40,053 bases of DNA from Clostridia bacterium (GTDB taxonomy: Bacteria; Bacillota; Clostridia; Lachnospirales; CAG-274), in contig JAUNGN010000021.1 in NCBI GenBank assembly GCA_030524425.1, forward strand, positions 1-40,053, read 5' to 3'. Below the pieces are notes generated by a model that saw only the letters and a program-made list of their open reading frames with translations, did no database searches and was not told the DNA's origin. Made by a program: the position numbers and the translations under genes. Of the stretch, positions 17,692 through 26,878 are shown in pieces; position 1 is the stretch's first letter, and every line of letters starts with the position of its first letter.

Positions 17692-18009
17692 CTACTTACA
17701 TTTACTGTTATAGAATTCCTTAAATTCTTTTAAATCCTCATTATTTTTAAGCCAGTCCTCAATGAGCTTAGCCGATAAATTTTCTGCTGCAAACTTTCCC
17801 TTAATAACAGCAATAATACCATAATTTTTATAAGCATTTACTCCTTTAAGCGCATTTCCGAGGCTTATAATTTCCATAAGCCCGGTGCCAATATCACTGA
17901 CACATACAGCATAATAATCAAGTCTTGCTATCCGGCTTTTTAACAAGGTTTCAATACTGCTAATATTTTTATCCAAAATTATATTTTCATAATATCTCAA
18001 TGCTATCAC
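17692..18009 (-). CDS. Small protein of unknown function between GH43 and DUF2953
   Basis: The protein is 105 aa as a GTG start overlapping the GH43 stop by 4 nt (GTGA). GTGGAG is too close to that GTG, so a TTG three codons later (LRYYENIIL) with 8-nt spacing may be the true start. The sequence is a mixed alpha/beta domain with no signal peptide: LLKSRIARLDYYAVCVSDIG, a hydrophobic strand GIIAVIKGKFAAENLSAKLI, and a Lys/Glu-rich C-terminal helix. I do not recognise it. Its place between an accessory glycosidase and a sporulation-linked pair does not reveal its job. Confidence 0.68.
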   Translation of the reverse strand: MIALRYYENIILDKNISSIETLLKSRIARLDYYAVCVSDIGTGLMEIISLGNALKGVNAYKNYGIIAVIKGKFAAENLSAKLIEDWLKNNEDLKEFKEFYNSKCK

Positions 18010-19541
18010 TCCACATTGATATACTCAAATTCAGCATATCCGCCATTATTTTTACCATTGCTGTTAACAGCAAAAATACCTATTTTACCGCCAACCCAGC
18101 TTTTTCTTGAAACCTCATATTTCAGAGTATCACCTATCTTTTCAAAATTAATACCATCTTCACTTATGTAGCAATCAACATTACAAAGATATGAAACCCT
18201 AAGTCTTAAATAAACACTGTCTGTATTAATTTTCTTTTCTGCAATTACAATTTCAGATGTTCTTTCATCCTTCTTTAGGTCAAAGCTAACCTGTTTTGCA
18301 GAACCGTTTTCAATTCTGATACCATAATAACTGCCTCCGGTAATAACCAAACCACAGCTGTCATTTTCATTAAGTCCTAAATTAATTTTAGTCGTTACAT
18401 CAAAATTAGGTCTTTTCATTAGCTCACACAAAACATTGGAAGCATCCGAAATATTATCGCCCTCATATGGCAAGGCATAAAGCTTAATACCATTTTCGGT
18501 AAAATCGTAAAAGCTGTCCTTAGGATATGCCTGCCACTGCCACTGTAAGCTTAATTTGCCGCCCTTAAAATCATCACTGTCAACAGGAGGTATAATTTCA
18601 CTTATTAAGCCCTTTGGCTTGGCATATTCCAAAACAGGCTCACCAATATGGTCATTGTTAGTATCAACACCCATTTCAATCCAATCATCATCAGTCCATT
18701 TAGCAGGCTGCAGGTGAGTAATTCTGCCATAACCCTCTAAATCCTGAAAATGAACAAACCAGCTTTCACCATTGTCCAAATCTATAAGCCCGCCCTGGTG
18801 AGGTCCGTTTACAGGGCTGTTTCCCTGCCACATTACTACCCTGTGCTCATAAGGTCCATAAATATTCTTACTTCTTGCCGCCATTTGCCAGCCTGTCTGA
18901 ACACCACCGGCAGGAGCAAAAATATAATAATATCCATTTCTTTTGTACATTTTAGGTCCTTCAAGTGTAGGGTGATTAATTCTGCCGTCAAATACAAGAA
19001 CACCATCATCAAGTAATTGTGTACCGTCGGCTGTCATTTTGTGAAGGAAAAGCTTACTTTTGTAACCAATTCTGCTCTTAGCCACACCTCTTATTAAATA
19101 AGCATTGCCGTCATCGTCCCAAAACGGACAGGTATCTATCCATCCCTTTGACCTTGCTACACATACCGTATCATTCCACTTGCCAAAAGGATTTTCAGTA
19201 TTAGCCATAAATATTCCTTCATCAGGATCACCAAAATATACCCAAAATTTATTGTCATGGTATCTTATACTTGGTGCCCATACACCCATACCGTGCTTTG
19301 GAGTTGAGTATTTGTCAAGAGGCATTTTTTCAACTGCATAGCTTATAATTTTCCAGTTTACCAAATCTGTTGAATGCAGAACAGGCACACCGGGAAAATA
19401 AGTAAAAGAACTTGATACCATAAAGAAATCTTTTCCGACTCTTATAATATCGGGATCGGAATAATCTGAAAATAAAATTGGATTTTTATATTTACCGTTG
19501 CCTGAATCAGCAATCCACTTACCCTTAATATCATTATACAT
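18006..19541 (-). CDS. Family 43 glycoside hydrolase (beta-xylosidase / arabinofuranosidase)
   Basis: The protein is 511 aa without a signal peptide, so it acts on imported oligosaccharides. The five-bladed propeller spans ~18-310: catalytic base Asp29 in YSDPDI, the pKa-modulating Asp in GWIDTCPFWDDDG and the acid Glu in LEGPKMYK. Other GH43 blocks include FPGVPVLHSTDLVNWKII and NGPHQGGLIDL. A C-terminal concanavalin-like sandwich (from ~325, DDFKGGKLSLQWQWQAYP) is the beta-xylosidase accessory domain. It likely cleaves xylose or arabinose from plant xylan fragments. Its ribosome site GAGGAG lies in the last codons of gpsA and only 1 nt separates the stop from the ATG, so it is translated from the housekeeping operon rather than a sugar-controlled one. 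Confidence 0.92.
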   Translation of the reverse strand: MYNDIKGKWIADSGNGKYKNPILFSDYSDPDIIRVGKDFFMVSSSFTYFPGVPVLHSTDLVNWKIISYAVEKMPLDKYSTPKHGMGVWAPSIRYHDNKFWVYFGDPDEGIFMANTENPFGKWNDTVCVARSKGWIDTCPFWDDDGNAYLIRGVAKSRIGYKSKLFLHKMTADGTQLLDDGVLVFDGRINHPTLEGPKMYKRNGYYYIFAPAGGVQTGWQMAARSKNIYGPYEHRVVMWQGNSPVNGPHQGGLIDLDNGESWFVHFQDLEGYGRITHLQPAKWTDDDWIEMGVDTNNDHIGEPVLEYAKPKGLISEIIPPVDSDDFKGGKLSLQWQWQAYPKDSFYDFTENGIKLYALPYEGDNISDASNVLCELMKRPNFDVTTKINLGLNENDSCGLVITGGSYYGIRIENGSAKQVSFDLKKDERTSEIVIAEKKINTDSVYLRLRVSYLCNVDCYISEDGINFEKIGDTLKYEVSRKSWVGGKIGIFAVNSNGKNNGGYAEFEYINVE

Positions 19542-19542
19542 A

Positions 19543-20538
19543 CTATTTATCTATCTCCTCAACCTTATCCCTTGTCATTAAATCGTATACGGCCTGCTTA
19601 ACATCCTTACCCTCATATAATACACTGTTAATTTCGTGAGTAATAGGCATAGGAATATTAAGCTTTTTGGAAAGCTCATAGGCAGCCTTTGCATTAATTA
19701 CACCTTCAACTACCATATGAACTTCATTAAGTGTTTCTTCCAAGGATTTGCCCTGCCCCAAAAGTATACCTGCACGTCTGTTTCTTGAATGCATACTTGT
19801 GCAGGTAACAATTAAATCACCAACACCGGCAAGACCTGCAAGAGTTTCTCTCTTAGCTCCCATAGCCTCACCAAGTCTTGATATTTCGTGAAGTCCTCTT
19901 GTCATTAATGCAGCCTTTGTATTGTCACCAAAACCGCAGCCGTCAGATATACCTGCCGCAAGAGCAATTAAATTCTTTAAAGCTCCGCCAAGCTCAACTC
20001 CAATAATATCTGTGTTAGTATAAACTCTGAACATAGGTGACATAAATGTATTCTGGACCTCAGAAGCAACATCAATGTCCTCGGACGCAGCTACAATTGT
20101 AGTAGCCATATCCTTGCCTACTTCCTCTGCGTGAGACGGACCCGAAAGAACTGCAGCCTTGCACTGAGGTATTTCCTCCTTAATTACCTGAGAAAGTCTT
20201 AATAATGAGCCTTCCTCAAGACCTTTAGCCACATTAACAACAATCTGGTTCTTTTTAACAAAGGGAGCAAACCTCTTTGCCATATTTCTTACAAATTTTG
20301 AAGGAGTAGAAAATACGAGCATATCTGCCCATGTAACATCTTCATCTCTGCATGTAACAACTATATCACTATCAAGCTTAATGCCGGGTAAAAACTCTTT
20401 ATTTTCCCTGTCTGCCAGAATGGCCGCTGCCTCTTCCTCTTTAAATGACCATAAAATTACATTATTACCTGCCCTTTTTAGCTGAACAGCCAAGGCAGTA
20501 CCCCAACTGCCTGAGCCAATTACTGCAACTGTTTTCAT
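19543..20538 (-). CDS. gpsA: NAD(P)-dependent glycerol-3-phosphate dehydrogenase
   Basis: The protein is 331 aa, standard length. It reduces dihydroxyacetone phosphate to sn-glycerol-3-phosphate for phospholipid synthesis. The N-terminal GSGSWGTALA is the dinucleotide loop; VVNVAKGLEEG, AVLSGPSHAEEV and VELGGALKNLIALAAGI carry the substrate and catalytic Lys residues; GLAGVGDLIVTCTS.SRNRRAG is the C-terminal signature. It lies 12 nt after plsY, which uses glycerol-3-phosphate, so the pair supplies the first step of membrane lipid synthesis. Confidence 0.97.
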   Translation of the reverse strand: MKTVAVIGSGSWGTALAVQLKRAGNNVILWSFKEEEAAAILADRENKEFLPGIKLDSDIVVTCRDEDVTWADMLVFSTPSKFVRNMAKRFAPFVKKNQIVVNVAKGLEEGSLLRLSQVIKEEIPQCKAAVLSGPSHAEEVGKDMATTIVAASEDIDVASEVQNTFMSPMFRVYTNTDIIGVELGGALKNLIALAAGISDGCGFGDNTKAALMTRGLHEISRLGEAMGAKRETLAGLAGVGDLIVTCTSMHSRNRRAGILLGQGKSLEETLNEVHMVVEGVINAKAAYELSKKLNIPMPITHEINSVLYEGKDVKQAVYDLMTRDKVEEIDK

Positions 20539-20550
20539 ATAAACACTCCT

Positions 20551-21183
20551 TTATTTTTTCTTGCTGCCAAATTTATTTTCGGTTCCGTTAAGCAATCTTT
20601 CTATATTGGACTTATGCTTAATATAAGCAAGCACACAAAGCAAAAACATTAATATTATTTCTTCAGTGTCAAATCCAAACATATTTCTTGTTATAATCAT
20701 AAGTACGGGATATAGCAATGCCATAGTAAGTGAAGCAAGTGAAATATATTTCTTTGCAATAAAAACCATAAAACCAATTAAATATGTAGCAAGTGCTATA
20801 CGCCAGTCTGCACAAAGCATTAACCCGAGTGTACAGGCAATTCCCTTACCCCCTCTGAAACCCAGATAAAAAGGAAAATTGTGACCAAGAACAGCACCAA
20901 GTCCCGCATAAATACCAGGCAAAAGACTTGTCCCATTTACAAAACTTCCGTCACCATTAAATATAAGTGAACATACGATATAGGCAGCAATTACCTTAAA
21001 AAGGTCAAATATAAATACCATAGCACCAACTTTTTTTCCGAGTACTCTTGTAGTATTTGTAAAACCCGCATTACCGCTGCCATATTCTCTAATATCAATT
21101 TTACCTACAACTCTGCCTAAAAAATATGCAGACTGCAGGCAGCCAGACAGATAACCTATTATCAGACAAATAATTCTGAACAT
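20551..21183 (-). CDS. plsY: Glycerol-3-phosphate acyltransferase
   Basis: The protein is 210 aa with about five membrane segments. It transfers an acyl group from acyl-phosphate to glycerol-3-phosphate to make lysophosphatidic acid. Family motifs are present: YGSGNAGFTNTTRVLGKK (motif 1), GLGAVLGHNFPFYLGFRGGK (motif 2) and the C-terminal YIKHKSNIERLLNGTENKFG (motif 3). It sits between der and gpsA with 5 and 12 nt gaps, a common Clostridia arrangement. Confidence 0.96.
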   Translation of the reverse strand: MFRIICLIIGYLSGCLQSAYFLGRVVGKIDIREYGSGNAGFTNTTRVLGKKVGAMVFIFDLFKVIAAYIVCSLIFNGDGSFVNGTSLLPGIYAGLGAVLGHNFPFYLGFRGGKGIACTLGLMLCADWRIALATYLIGFMVFIAKKYISLASLTMALLYPVLMIITRNMFGFDTEEIILMFLLCVLAYIKHKSNIERLLNGTENKFGSKKK

Positions 21184-21188
21184 AATTA

Positions 21189-22508
21189 CTATTCCTTTCG
21201 ATTTCTAGCTATGAAATGTATTGGTGTACCCTTAAATCCAAAAGCATCTCTAAGCTGATTTTCAATATATCTTTTATATGAAAAATGTAAAAGCTCGGTA
21301 TCATTTACAAAAATTACAAATGTTGGCGGCTTAACAGAAACCTGCGTCATATAATAAATTCTGAGAGGTCTGCCCTTTTCAGCCGGAGGCTGGTTCATAG
21401 CCATAGCCTCAATAAGCACATCATTAAGTATGCCTGTTGAAATTCTCATTGTGTTATTCTCGTGTACCATATTTATAAGCTCAAAAAGCTTGGTTACTCT
21501 TTGACCTGTAGCGGCAGAAATAAAAATTGTAGGGGCATAAGAAAGATATTTGAATTCAGTTTCAATATCCTTAACAAACTTATTCATTGTCTTATTATCC
21601 TTTTCAATTTTATCCCACTTATTTACTGCAATAATAACAGCCTTACCTGCCTCGTGAGCAATACCTGCAACCTTTGTATCCTGATCTGTAATACCCTCCT
21701 CGGCATTAATCATCATTATACATACATCGGCTCTTTCAACTGCTGCAACAGCTCTTATTATAGAGTATTTTTCAATATTTTCCTTAACTTTGGACTTTCT
21801 TCTCATTCCTGCAGTATCAATAAATACATACTTTTGTCCGCCATATTCATAGGGTGAGTCTATAGCATCTCTTGTAGTACCTGCCACATCACTTACTATA
21901 ACTCTTTCCTCGCCTAAAATTCTGTTAATAAGAGATGATTTACCTACATTAGGCTTACCGATAATGGCAACCTTAATAATATCTTCCTCTTCTTCTCCTG
22001 TTTTATCCTCCGGAAAATGCTTAACAACCTCATCAAGCATATCGCCAATACCAAGCATCTGACCTGCACTTACCCCAAAAGGCTCACCAAGCCCAAGCTG
22101 ATAAAATTCGTAAATATCCATACCATACTTAGCAAGGTCATCCATTTTATTTACAGCAAGCACAACAGGCTTCTGTGATTTTCTCAGGATATTTGCAACC
22201 TGTAAATCAGCATCAACCATACCTGTTTTAACATCAGCCACAAAAATAATAACATCAGCAGACTCAATGGCAATTTCAGCCTGTGAATACATATTTTTTA
22301 ACATCATATCATCACTTTCAGGCTCAAGACCGCCTGTATCAATAAGTGTAAAGTTATAATTAAGCCATTCAGCATCAGCATAAATTCTGTCACGTGTTAC
22401 TCCGGGAGTATCCTCAACAATAGAAATTCTCTGACCTGCTATTCTGTTAAATAATGTAGACTTGCCTACATTAGGTCTGCCTACAATAGCAACTATAGGT
22501 TTAGCCAT
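21189..22508 (-). CDS. der: Ribosome-assembly GTPase Der (EngA)
   Basis: The protein is 439 aa. Der has two tandem GTPase domains and a KH-like C-terminal domain and acts in 50S subunit assembly. Domain 1 has GRPNVGKST, the DTGG switch and NKMD; domain 2 has [13 protein letters not shown] and NKWD. The C-terminus (residues ~355-439) holds the KH-like fold with [23 protein letters not shown] follows GGAGGAAAATTAAA at the end of the DUF512 gene, 1 nt away. Confidence 0.97.
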   Translation of the reverse strand: MAKPIVAIVGRPNVGKSTLFNRIAGQRISIVEDTPGVTRDRIYADAEWLNYNFTLIDTGGLEPESDDMMLKNMYSQAEIAIESADVIIFVADVKTGMVDADLQVANILRKSQKPVVLAVNKMDDLAKYGMDIYEFYQLGLGEPFGVSAGQMLGIGDMLDEVVKHFPEDKTGEEEEDIIKVAIIGKPNVGKSSLINRILGEERVIVSDVAGTTRDAIDSPYEYGGQKYVFIDTAGMRRKSKVKENIEKYSIIRAVAAVERADVCIMMINAEEGITDQDTKVAGIAHEAGKAVIIAVNKWDKIEKDNKTMNKFVKDIETEFKYLSYAPTIFISAATGQRVTKLFELINMVHENNTMRISTGILNDVLIEAMAMNQPPAEKGRPLRIYYMTQVSVKPPTFVIFVNDTELLHFSYKRYIENQLRDAFGFKGTPIHFIARNRKE

Positions 22509-22509
22509 T

Positions 22510-23823
22510 TTAATTTTCCTCCGTTTTCAATATTTCCTTAAGTAATTCTGCACCCTCACTTTTTACAGGAATTACTTTCACATTTAATTCTTTTTCAACA
22601 TCAGTTATGTCAACATCATCAAGGAAAAGTGAGCCTTCAACTCTGATACAATTTTCAGGTATAAAAAGCACTGTTCCCAGCTCCTTATCTTTAAGCTGAT
22701 TTATAATATCAGTTCCTGTCATAAGACCGCTTACCGTAATTGTTCTTCCAAAATAGTCATTTTCAATGGCAAAAACATTTATTTTAGTATTAACATACTT
22801 TTTCATTATATCACAAGCAAGAGAATAAATAAAGTCATAAGCAATTTTTCCTGTAGCAATACTTACATTTCTTATCTTTTTATCTCCCTCAACACTGTTA
22901 TAATAGTCGTAAAACTCCTTTTTAGTAAGAGTGACCATACCAACACCGTTTTCATACTGCGGATAACCCTCATAAAAATCATTGTCAGGCAGTTCCACAC
23001 CTGCAGTGATATAAAACTCATCACTTAAATAGCAGAAATGTGTTCCATATTCCTCATACAGCTTGTCCTGCCACACTTTAACCTGTTCAATAATTTTTTT
23101 GCAATCCTCTTTATCAAAAAGTTCGATATCGGTAAGTCCATCCCTGTACTTTGACTTACCGAAAGGAACTATTGCCATACTGCCGGCAGCAGGAAGAAAC
23201 TTGGATAAATCACTTATGCTTTTATCCAAATACTTTCCGTCATTTATATTTTTGCATAATACAATCTGAAAATTCATTTCAATATGATTTTCATTTAAAA
23301 TCTCCAAATAATCCATAAGCTTCACAGCGTTGGGATTTTTAAGCATGAATTTTCTAAGCTCCATGTCCGTAGTCTGAACAGATACATTTATAGGCGACAA
23401 GTGATAAAATATAATTCTTTCAATGTCCTTCTCTTTCATATTTGTAAGTGTAACATAATTGCCCTGCAAAAAAGAAAGCCTTGAATCATCATCCTTAAAG
23501 TATAATGACTTTCTCATTCCCTTTGGCAGCTGATCAATAAAGCAAAATATACACTTGTTTGAACAGGACCTTGCTTTATCCATAAGCCCTGATTCAAACA
23601 CAATTCCCAAATCCTCATATTCTTCCTTATCTATTTCAAGAAGCCATTCATCACCATCAGGCTTTCTTATGCCAACCTCAATATATTCACTTTGTATCAT
23701 ATACCTGTAATCAAGAATATCTTTTACCGGCATATTGTCAATATCCACCAGGATATCTCCAACCTCAATGCCAAGCTCTTCGGCTATGCTGTTTTTTTCA
23801 ACCTTAATTATAACATTCTGCAT
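22510..23823 (-). CDS. DUF512 radical SAM protein with N-terminal PDZ-like domain
   Basis: The protein is 437 aa. I use the ATG at 23823, with GGAG 7 nt upstream; an in-frame TTG 18 nt earlier lies inside the preceding gene. Residues 1-70 are PDZ-like ([19 protein letters not shown]). The radical SAM iron-sulfur motif is C87, C91, C94 in [19 protein letters not shown], followed by [12 protein letters not shown], typical of the family. The C-terminal DUF512 portion spans roughly 270-430. The reaction is not known; the gene commonly precedes der in Clostridia, as here. It follows the SPL-family gene by 4 nt. Confidence 0.93.
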   Translation of the reverse strand: MQNVIIKVEKNSIAEELGIEVGDILVDIDNMPVKDILDYRYMIQSEYIEVGIRKPDGDEWLLEIDKEEYEDLGIVFESGLMDKARSCSNKCIFCFIDQLPKGMRKSLYFKDDDSRLSFLQGNYVTLTNMKEKDIERIIFYHLSPINVSVQTTDMELRKFMLKNPNAVKLMDYLEILNENHIEMNFQIVLCKNINDGKYLDKSISDLSKFLPAAGSMAIVPFGKSKYRDGLTDIELFDKEDCKKIIEQVKVWQDKLYEEYGTHFCYLSDEFYITAGVELPDNDFYEGYPQYENGVGMVTLTKKEFYDYYNSVEGDKKIRNVSIATGKIAYDFIYSLACDIMKKYVNTKINVFAIENDYFGRTITVSGLMTGTDIINQLKDKELGTVLFIPENCIRVEGSLFLDDVDITDVEKELNVKVIPVKSEGAELLKEILKTEEN

Positions 23824-23827
23824 TATA

Positions 23828-24727
23828 TCACTCCATATCAAAAAGAGTTAATTGTGACATTTTATATCTTTTCTTATACCCATTTATAATTTCCTTCATA
23901 TTATAGAGTATACCATACTCTTTACACTTTTCGGTAAACACACTCCACAGCTTTTTTAAATCAGGACTTTGACAAATATAATAGCTTCCAAATCTTTTTA
24001 TATATTTATCACACAAGTTTTCATTTGGAAACAGCTCATTCAGTTTTTTAAAGTAATATTCCCTTTGATTTTGTCTTAATGTCATACCAAAGGCGGGATA
24101 AATAAACCTTGCACCAACCTCATGTGCTTTATTAACTATTGAAATTATATTTTCTTCATTATCTTCTATAAAGGGCAGAACAGGCATTAACAATATGCCT
24201 GAAAATATATCATTTTCACTTAATTTTCTTATTAATTCAAATCTTTCAGAGGATACCGATACATTAGGCTCTATTTTCTTAGAAAGATTATCATCAGATG
24301 CAGTAATTGTTATCTTACAAAGTACAGGCGCCTGTTCCTTTATTAAATTTAACATATCGATATCCCTTTCAAGCAATGTACTCTTTGTTGCAACAGTAAC
24401 ACCAAAGTCATAGGCATATATAAGCTCCAAGGCGTGTCTTGTAAGCAAAAGCTCCTTTTCAAGAGGATTATAAGGGTCACTCATTGCACCCATACCTATA
24501 ACGCCCTTTTTAACCTTACGTCTTAAATCATTTCTTATAATTTCAAGGGCATTTTCCTTAGGCTTTACAATATCAAAATTTTCTATACCATAACAGCTTG
24601 ATCTGGAATCACAATATATACAGCCATGACTGCACCCCTTGTAAATATTCATATTGTAATCAGCACCAAACCATTGACTTCCGTTCTTTTTGTTTGTTAC
24701 TATTGTTTTTGCTTTAATATATTCCAT
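23828..24727 (-). CDS. SPL-family radical SAM protein
   Basis: The protein is 299 aa. The radical SAM cluster motif is C32, C36, C39 in YKGCSHGCIYCDSR. The fold continues with GMGAMSDPYNPLEKE, VTVATKSTLLERDIDML and GILLMPVLPFIEDNEENI, which place it in the spore photoproduct lyase-related family (Rv2578c type) rather than SplB itself. SPL proteins repair spore thymine dimers, but this shorter subfamily has no assigned reaction. It starts 3 nt after pgeF in the operon. Confidence 0.88.
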   Translation of the reverse strand: MEYIKAKTIVTNKKNGSQWFGADYNMNIYKGCSHGCIYCDSRSSCYGIENFDIVKPKENALEIIRNDLRRKVKKGVIGMGAMSDPYNPLEKELLLTRHALELIYAYDFGVTVATKSTLLERDIDMLNLIKEQAPVLCKITITASDDNLSKKIEPNVSVSSERFELIRKLSENDIFSGILLMPVLPFIEDNEENIISIVNKAHEVGARFIYPAFGMTLRQNQREYYFKKLNELFPNENLCDKYIKRFGSYYICQSPDLKKLWSVFTEKCKEYGILYNMKEIINGYKKRYKMSQLTLFDME

Positions 24728-24730
24728 AAT

Positions 24731-25528
24731 TTACAAACTTATAAATCCTGCCATTGAACCTCTTTCATTTCCCATTAATCTGTGTGTGAAAAACATATCC
24801 GGACTGCACATTGTACATATTCTGCTGTTTTCAATATTTTCACGCAATATACCTGAATTAATAAGTATTTCTTCATTTATTCCATGAAGATCAATATAAT
24901 AATGACCTTCATTTTCATTATCTGTTTCAATAAAATTGTCAGCCCATTCAAATGACTTTCTAAATGCATCCACAACAGGCTGGTCAACCTGAAAACAGCA
25001 CTTGCCTATTGCAGGTGCTATACCGCAAATAATATCCTTTCTGTTACAGTCATAATCAGATACCATTTTATCAACAGTTTTGCCTCCAATAGCAAGAACA
25101 GTACCTCTCCATCCGCTGTGACATATAGCAATAACCTCTTTTACCGGGTCATAAAAATAAATAAGGACACAATCAGCAGAAAAGCCTGTAAGTACAACAT
25201 CCTTGCAATTTGTAATTATGCCGTCATACCCCTCTTTCTCTCTTTCCTTAAATAATCCCTTGCTCCTGTCAGCCTCGGTTACATTTATTATTCTGTCAGT
25301 GTGCACCTGTCTTGTCCATACTGTATTGCGGCTGTCACAGCCTATGGCGTCACATATTCTTCTGTAGTTTTCAACCACATTTTCAGCCTTATCCTCTCTC
25401 CAGCCTAAATTCATTGAAGCATAACACCCTTCTGATATGCCACCGTGACGTGTAGAAAAGCAATGCTTTATATTTTTAAGCTTGTCGAAGACATAATACT
25501 GAATATCTCCCTTTTTAATTAATTCCAT
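24731..25528 (-). CDS. pgeF: Peptidoglycan editing factor PgeF (YfiH/laccase-domain)
   Basis: The protein is 265 aa. The family (also LACC1/YlmD) binds zinc and cleaves purine nucleosides; in E. coli it prevents misincorporated residues in cell-wall precursors. Visible motifs are CFSTRHGGISEGCYASMNLG, WTRQVHTDRI, TGFSADCVLIYFYDP with the metal Cys, and AICHSGWRGTV with a metal His. The C-terminal SRICTMCSPDMFFTHRLM and RGSMAGFISL end is typical. It sits between yraN and the SPL-family gene with short gaps. Confidence 0.93.
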   Translation of the reverse strand: MELIKKGDIQYYVFDKLKNIKHCFSTRHGGISEGCYASMNLGWREDKAENVVENYRRICDAIGCDSRNTVWTRQVHTDRIINVTEADRSKGLFKEREKEGYDGIITNCKDVVLTGFSADCVLIYFYDPVKEVIAICHSGWRGTVLAIGGKTVDKMVSDYDCNRKDIICGIAPAIGKCCFQVDQPVVDAFRKSFEWADNFIETDNENEGHYYIDLHGINEEILINSGILRENIENSRICTMCSPDMFFTHRLMGNERGSMAGFISL

Positions 25529-25537
25529 ACAATCTCC

Positions 25538-25873
25538 TTAAAACGCATTTTTAATATGCTCAATCTTTTTGCCTAATATTTCAATAACATCAAAACGCAT
25601 ATCACAGTTTAGCTTATTTTCCATAATATACATTTCAGCAGTTCTTTTAATCTGCCTTTGTTTAAAAGCTGTAACAGCCTCCCTTGGCAAGCCTTTATTT
25701 GTATTATTTCTGTATTTGACTTCTACAAAAATAATATAACCGCTCTTTTTAGCTATTATATCAATTTCACCTGTTTTACGTCTGTAATTTGTTTCAAGTA
25801 TTTTATAAAACCTTAATTTTAAATATTGCTTTGCAATTTTTTCGCCTTTATTGCCTATTTCTATATTATTCAT
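25538..25873 (-). CDS. YraN/UPF0102-family nuclease-like protein
   Basis: The protein is 111 aa. YraN proteins have a PD-(D/E)xK nuclease-like core. Here NKGEKIAKQYLKLRFYKILE precedes NYRRKTGEIDIIAKK and IIFVEVKYRNN, which carry the conserved E, D and E/K residues. Its role is not settled; it is nearly always next to rnhB, as here (2 nt gap), which suggests a nucleic-acid task. Confidence 0.93.
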   Translation of the reverse strand: MNNIEIGNKGEKIAKQYLKLRFYKILETNYRRKTGEIDIIAKKSGYIIFVEVKYRNNTNKGLPREAVTAFKQRQIKRTAEMYIMENKLNCDMRFDVIEILGKKIEHIKNAF

Positions 25874-25875
25874 AT

Positions 25876-26640
25876 CTATATATTAAATTTGCGGGTAAAG
25901 CTCCTCCTGTGTATATCACAAAGACCATATTTTCTTATTGCCTCTTCGTGATACCTTGAGCCATAACCAACATTGCTTTCAAATCCATACTGTGGATATA
26001 TTTTGGCATATTCAACCATCATTCTGTCTCTTACAACCTTAGCAATAATACTTGCAGCACCTATTGATATACTTTTAGCGTCCCCCTTAATAATTGCCTC
26101 CTGGGGAATATCAATTTCGGGAATTGTAACAGCATCAACAAGTAACTGCCGTGGCTTAATATCCATATTTTCAACAGCAATTCTCATAGCCTTATATGTG
26201 GCCTGCAAAATATTAAGCTCATCAATTTCATGGTTATCAACTATACCTATGCCTACAGACAAAGCCTTTTCCTTAATAATTTCAAACAGTTCTTCTCTCT
26301 TTTTTAAAGAAAGCTTCTTACTGTCATTAACTCCCTCTATTTTGCAATCCTTTGGAAGTATAACACAGGCTGTCACAACCGGTCCTGCATATGGTCCTCT
26401 GCCTACCTCATCTATGCCGCCAATATATTCAATACCCATATTCTGATATTTTCTTTCATACTGAGTAATGGTTTCAAGTCTTTCAAGCTCTTTATTATGC
26501 CTGTCCAACTTCTTACAGGCACTTTCAACAAGCTTAATAACTCCTGCTCTGCTGTCATTCTTATATAGCTCTGCAAAACTGTTAAGCTCAGATATATCAC
26601 AGTTATTCAGTTCCTTTTTAATATCTGCTATTGATTTCAT
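25876..26640 (-). CDS. rnhB: Ribonuclease HII
   Basis: The protein is 254 aa. I choose the ATG at 26640 with AAGGGA 8 nt upstream; an in-frame ATG 39 nt earlier has no ribosome site. RNase HII removes RNA from RNA-DNA hybrids and single ribonucleotides from DNA. The catalytic Asp77/Glu78 lie in GGIDEVGRGPYAGPVV, the next acidic residue in LLVDAV, and ASIIAKVVRDRMM, YPQYGFESNVGYGS and HRRSF complete the family blocks. The ~70-residue N-terminal extension is common in Firmicutes. It is the first gene of the long operon that runs to guaA, with a promoter about 150 nt upstream. Confidence 0.96.
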   Translation of the reverse strand: MKSIADIKKELNNCDISELNSFAELYKNDSRAGVIKLVESACKKLDRHNKELERLETITQYERKYQNMGIEYIGGIDEVGRGPYAGPVVTACVILPKDCKIEGVNDSKKLSLKKREELFEIIKEKALSVGIGIVDNHEIDELNILQATYKAMRIAVENMDIKPRQLLVDAVTIPEIDIPQEAIIKGDAKSISIGAASIIAKVVRDRMMVEYAKIYPQYGFESNVGYGSRYHEEAIRKYGLCDIHRRSFTRKFNI

Positions 26641-26788
26641 TTTACTTTCCCTTTTATACGCATTTTCAATACTATACATACTGTTTTCAGAAGTTAAAAT
26701 AAACCAAAATTAAAATTCCGGGATTTTGCCTCTTAATTGATTTTTTTATTACTGAATCAGTTTCAAAACATATACATATTCAGGATAT

Positions 26789-26817
26789 ATTATACAACAA
26801 ATATGGTGATTTTTCAA
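26789..26817 (-). promoter_or_regulatory. Promoter of the rnhB-to-guaA operon
   Basis: On the minus strand TTGAAA (26812-26817), 17 nt, TATAAT (26789-26794). The leader of ~140 nt contains the inverted pair CTGAAT (26752-26757) / ATTCAG (26778-26783), which could form a stem with a ~20-nt loop. Confidence 0.8.
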
Positions 26818-26839
26818 TAGTGTTGATAAAAATAAAAAA

Positions 26840-26863
26840 CAGAAGAGAAATAATTCTCCTCTG
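26840..26863 (-). terminator. Terminator of the lipoprotein gene
   Basis: On the minus strand CAGAGGAGAA pairs with TTCTCTTCTG (one G-U) around a 4-nt loop, followed by TTTTTTATTTTT. Confidence 0.88.
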
Positions 26864-26878
26864 CCTTATATGTTTTAA

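Noticed and set aside
21462..21857. 131-codon plus-strand ORF
   Set aside because: Antisense to the second GTPase domain of der; low-complexity Asn/Cys-rich translation typical of a shadow frame.
25973..26446. 157-codon plus-strand ORF
   Set aside because: It lies wholly inside rnhB on the opposite strand; the rnhB frame has all catalytic motifs and this one has no ribosome site or family pattern.
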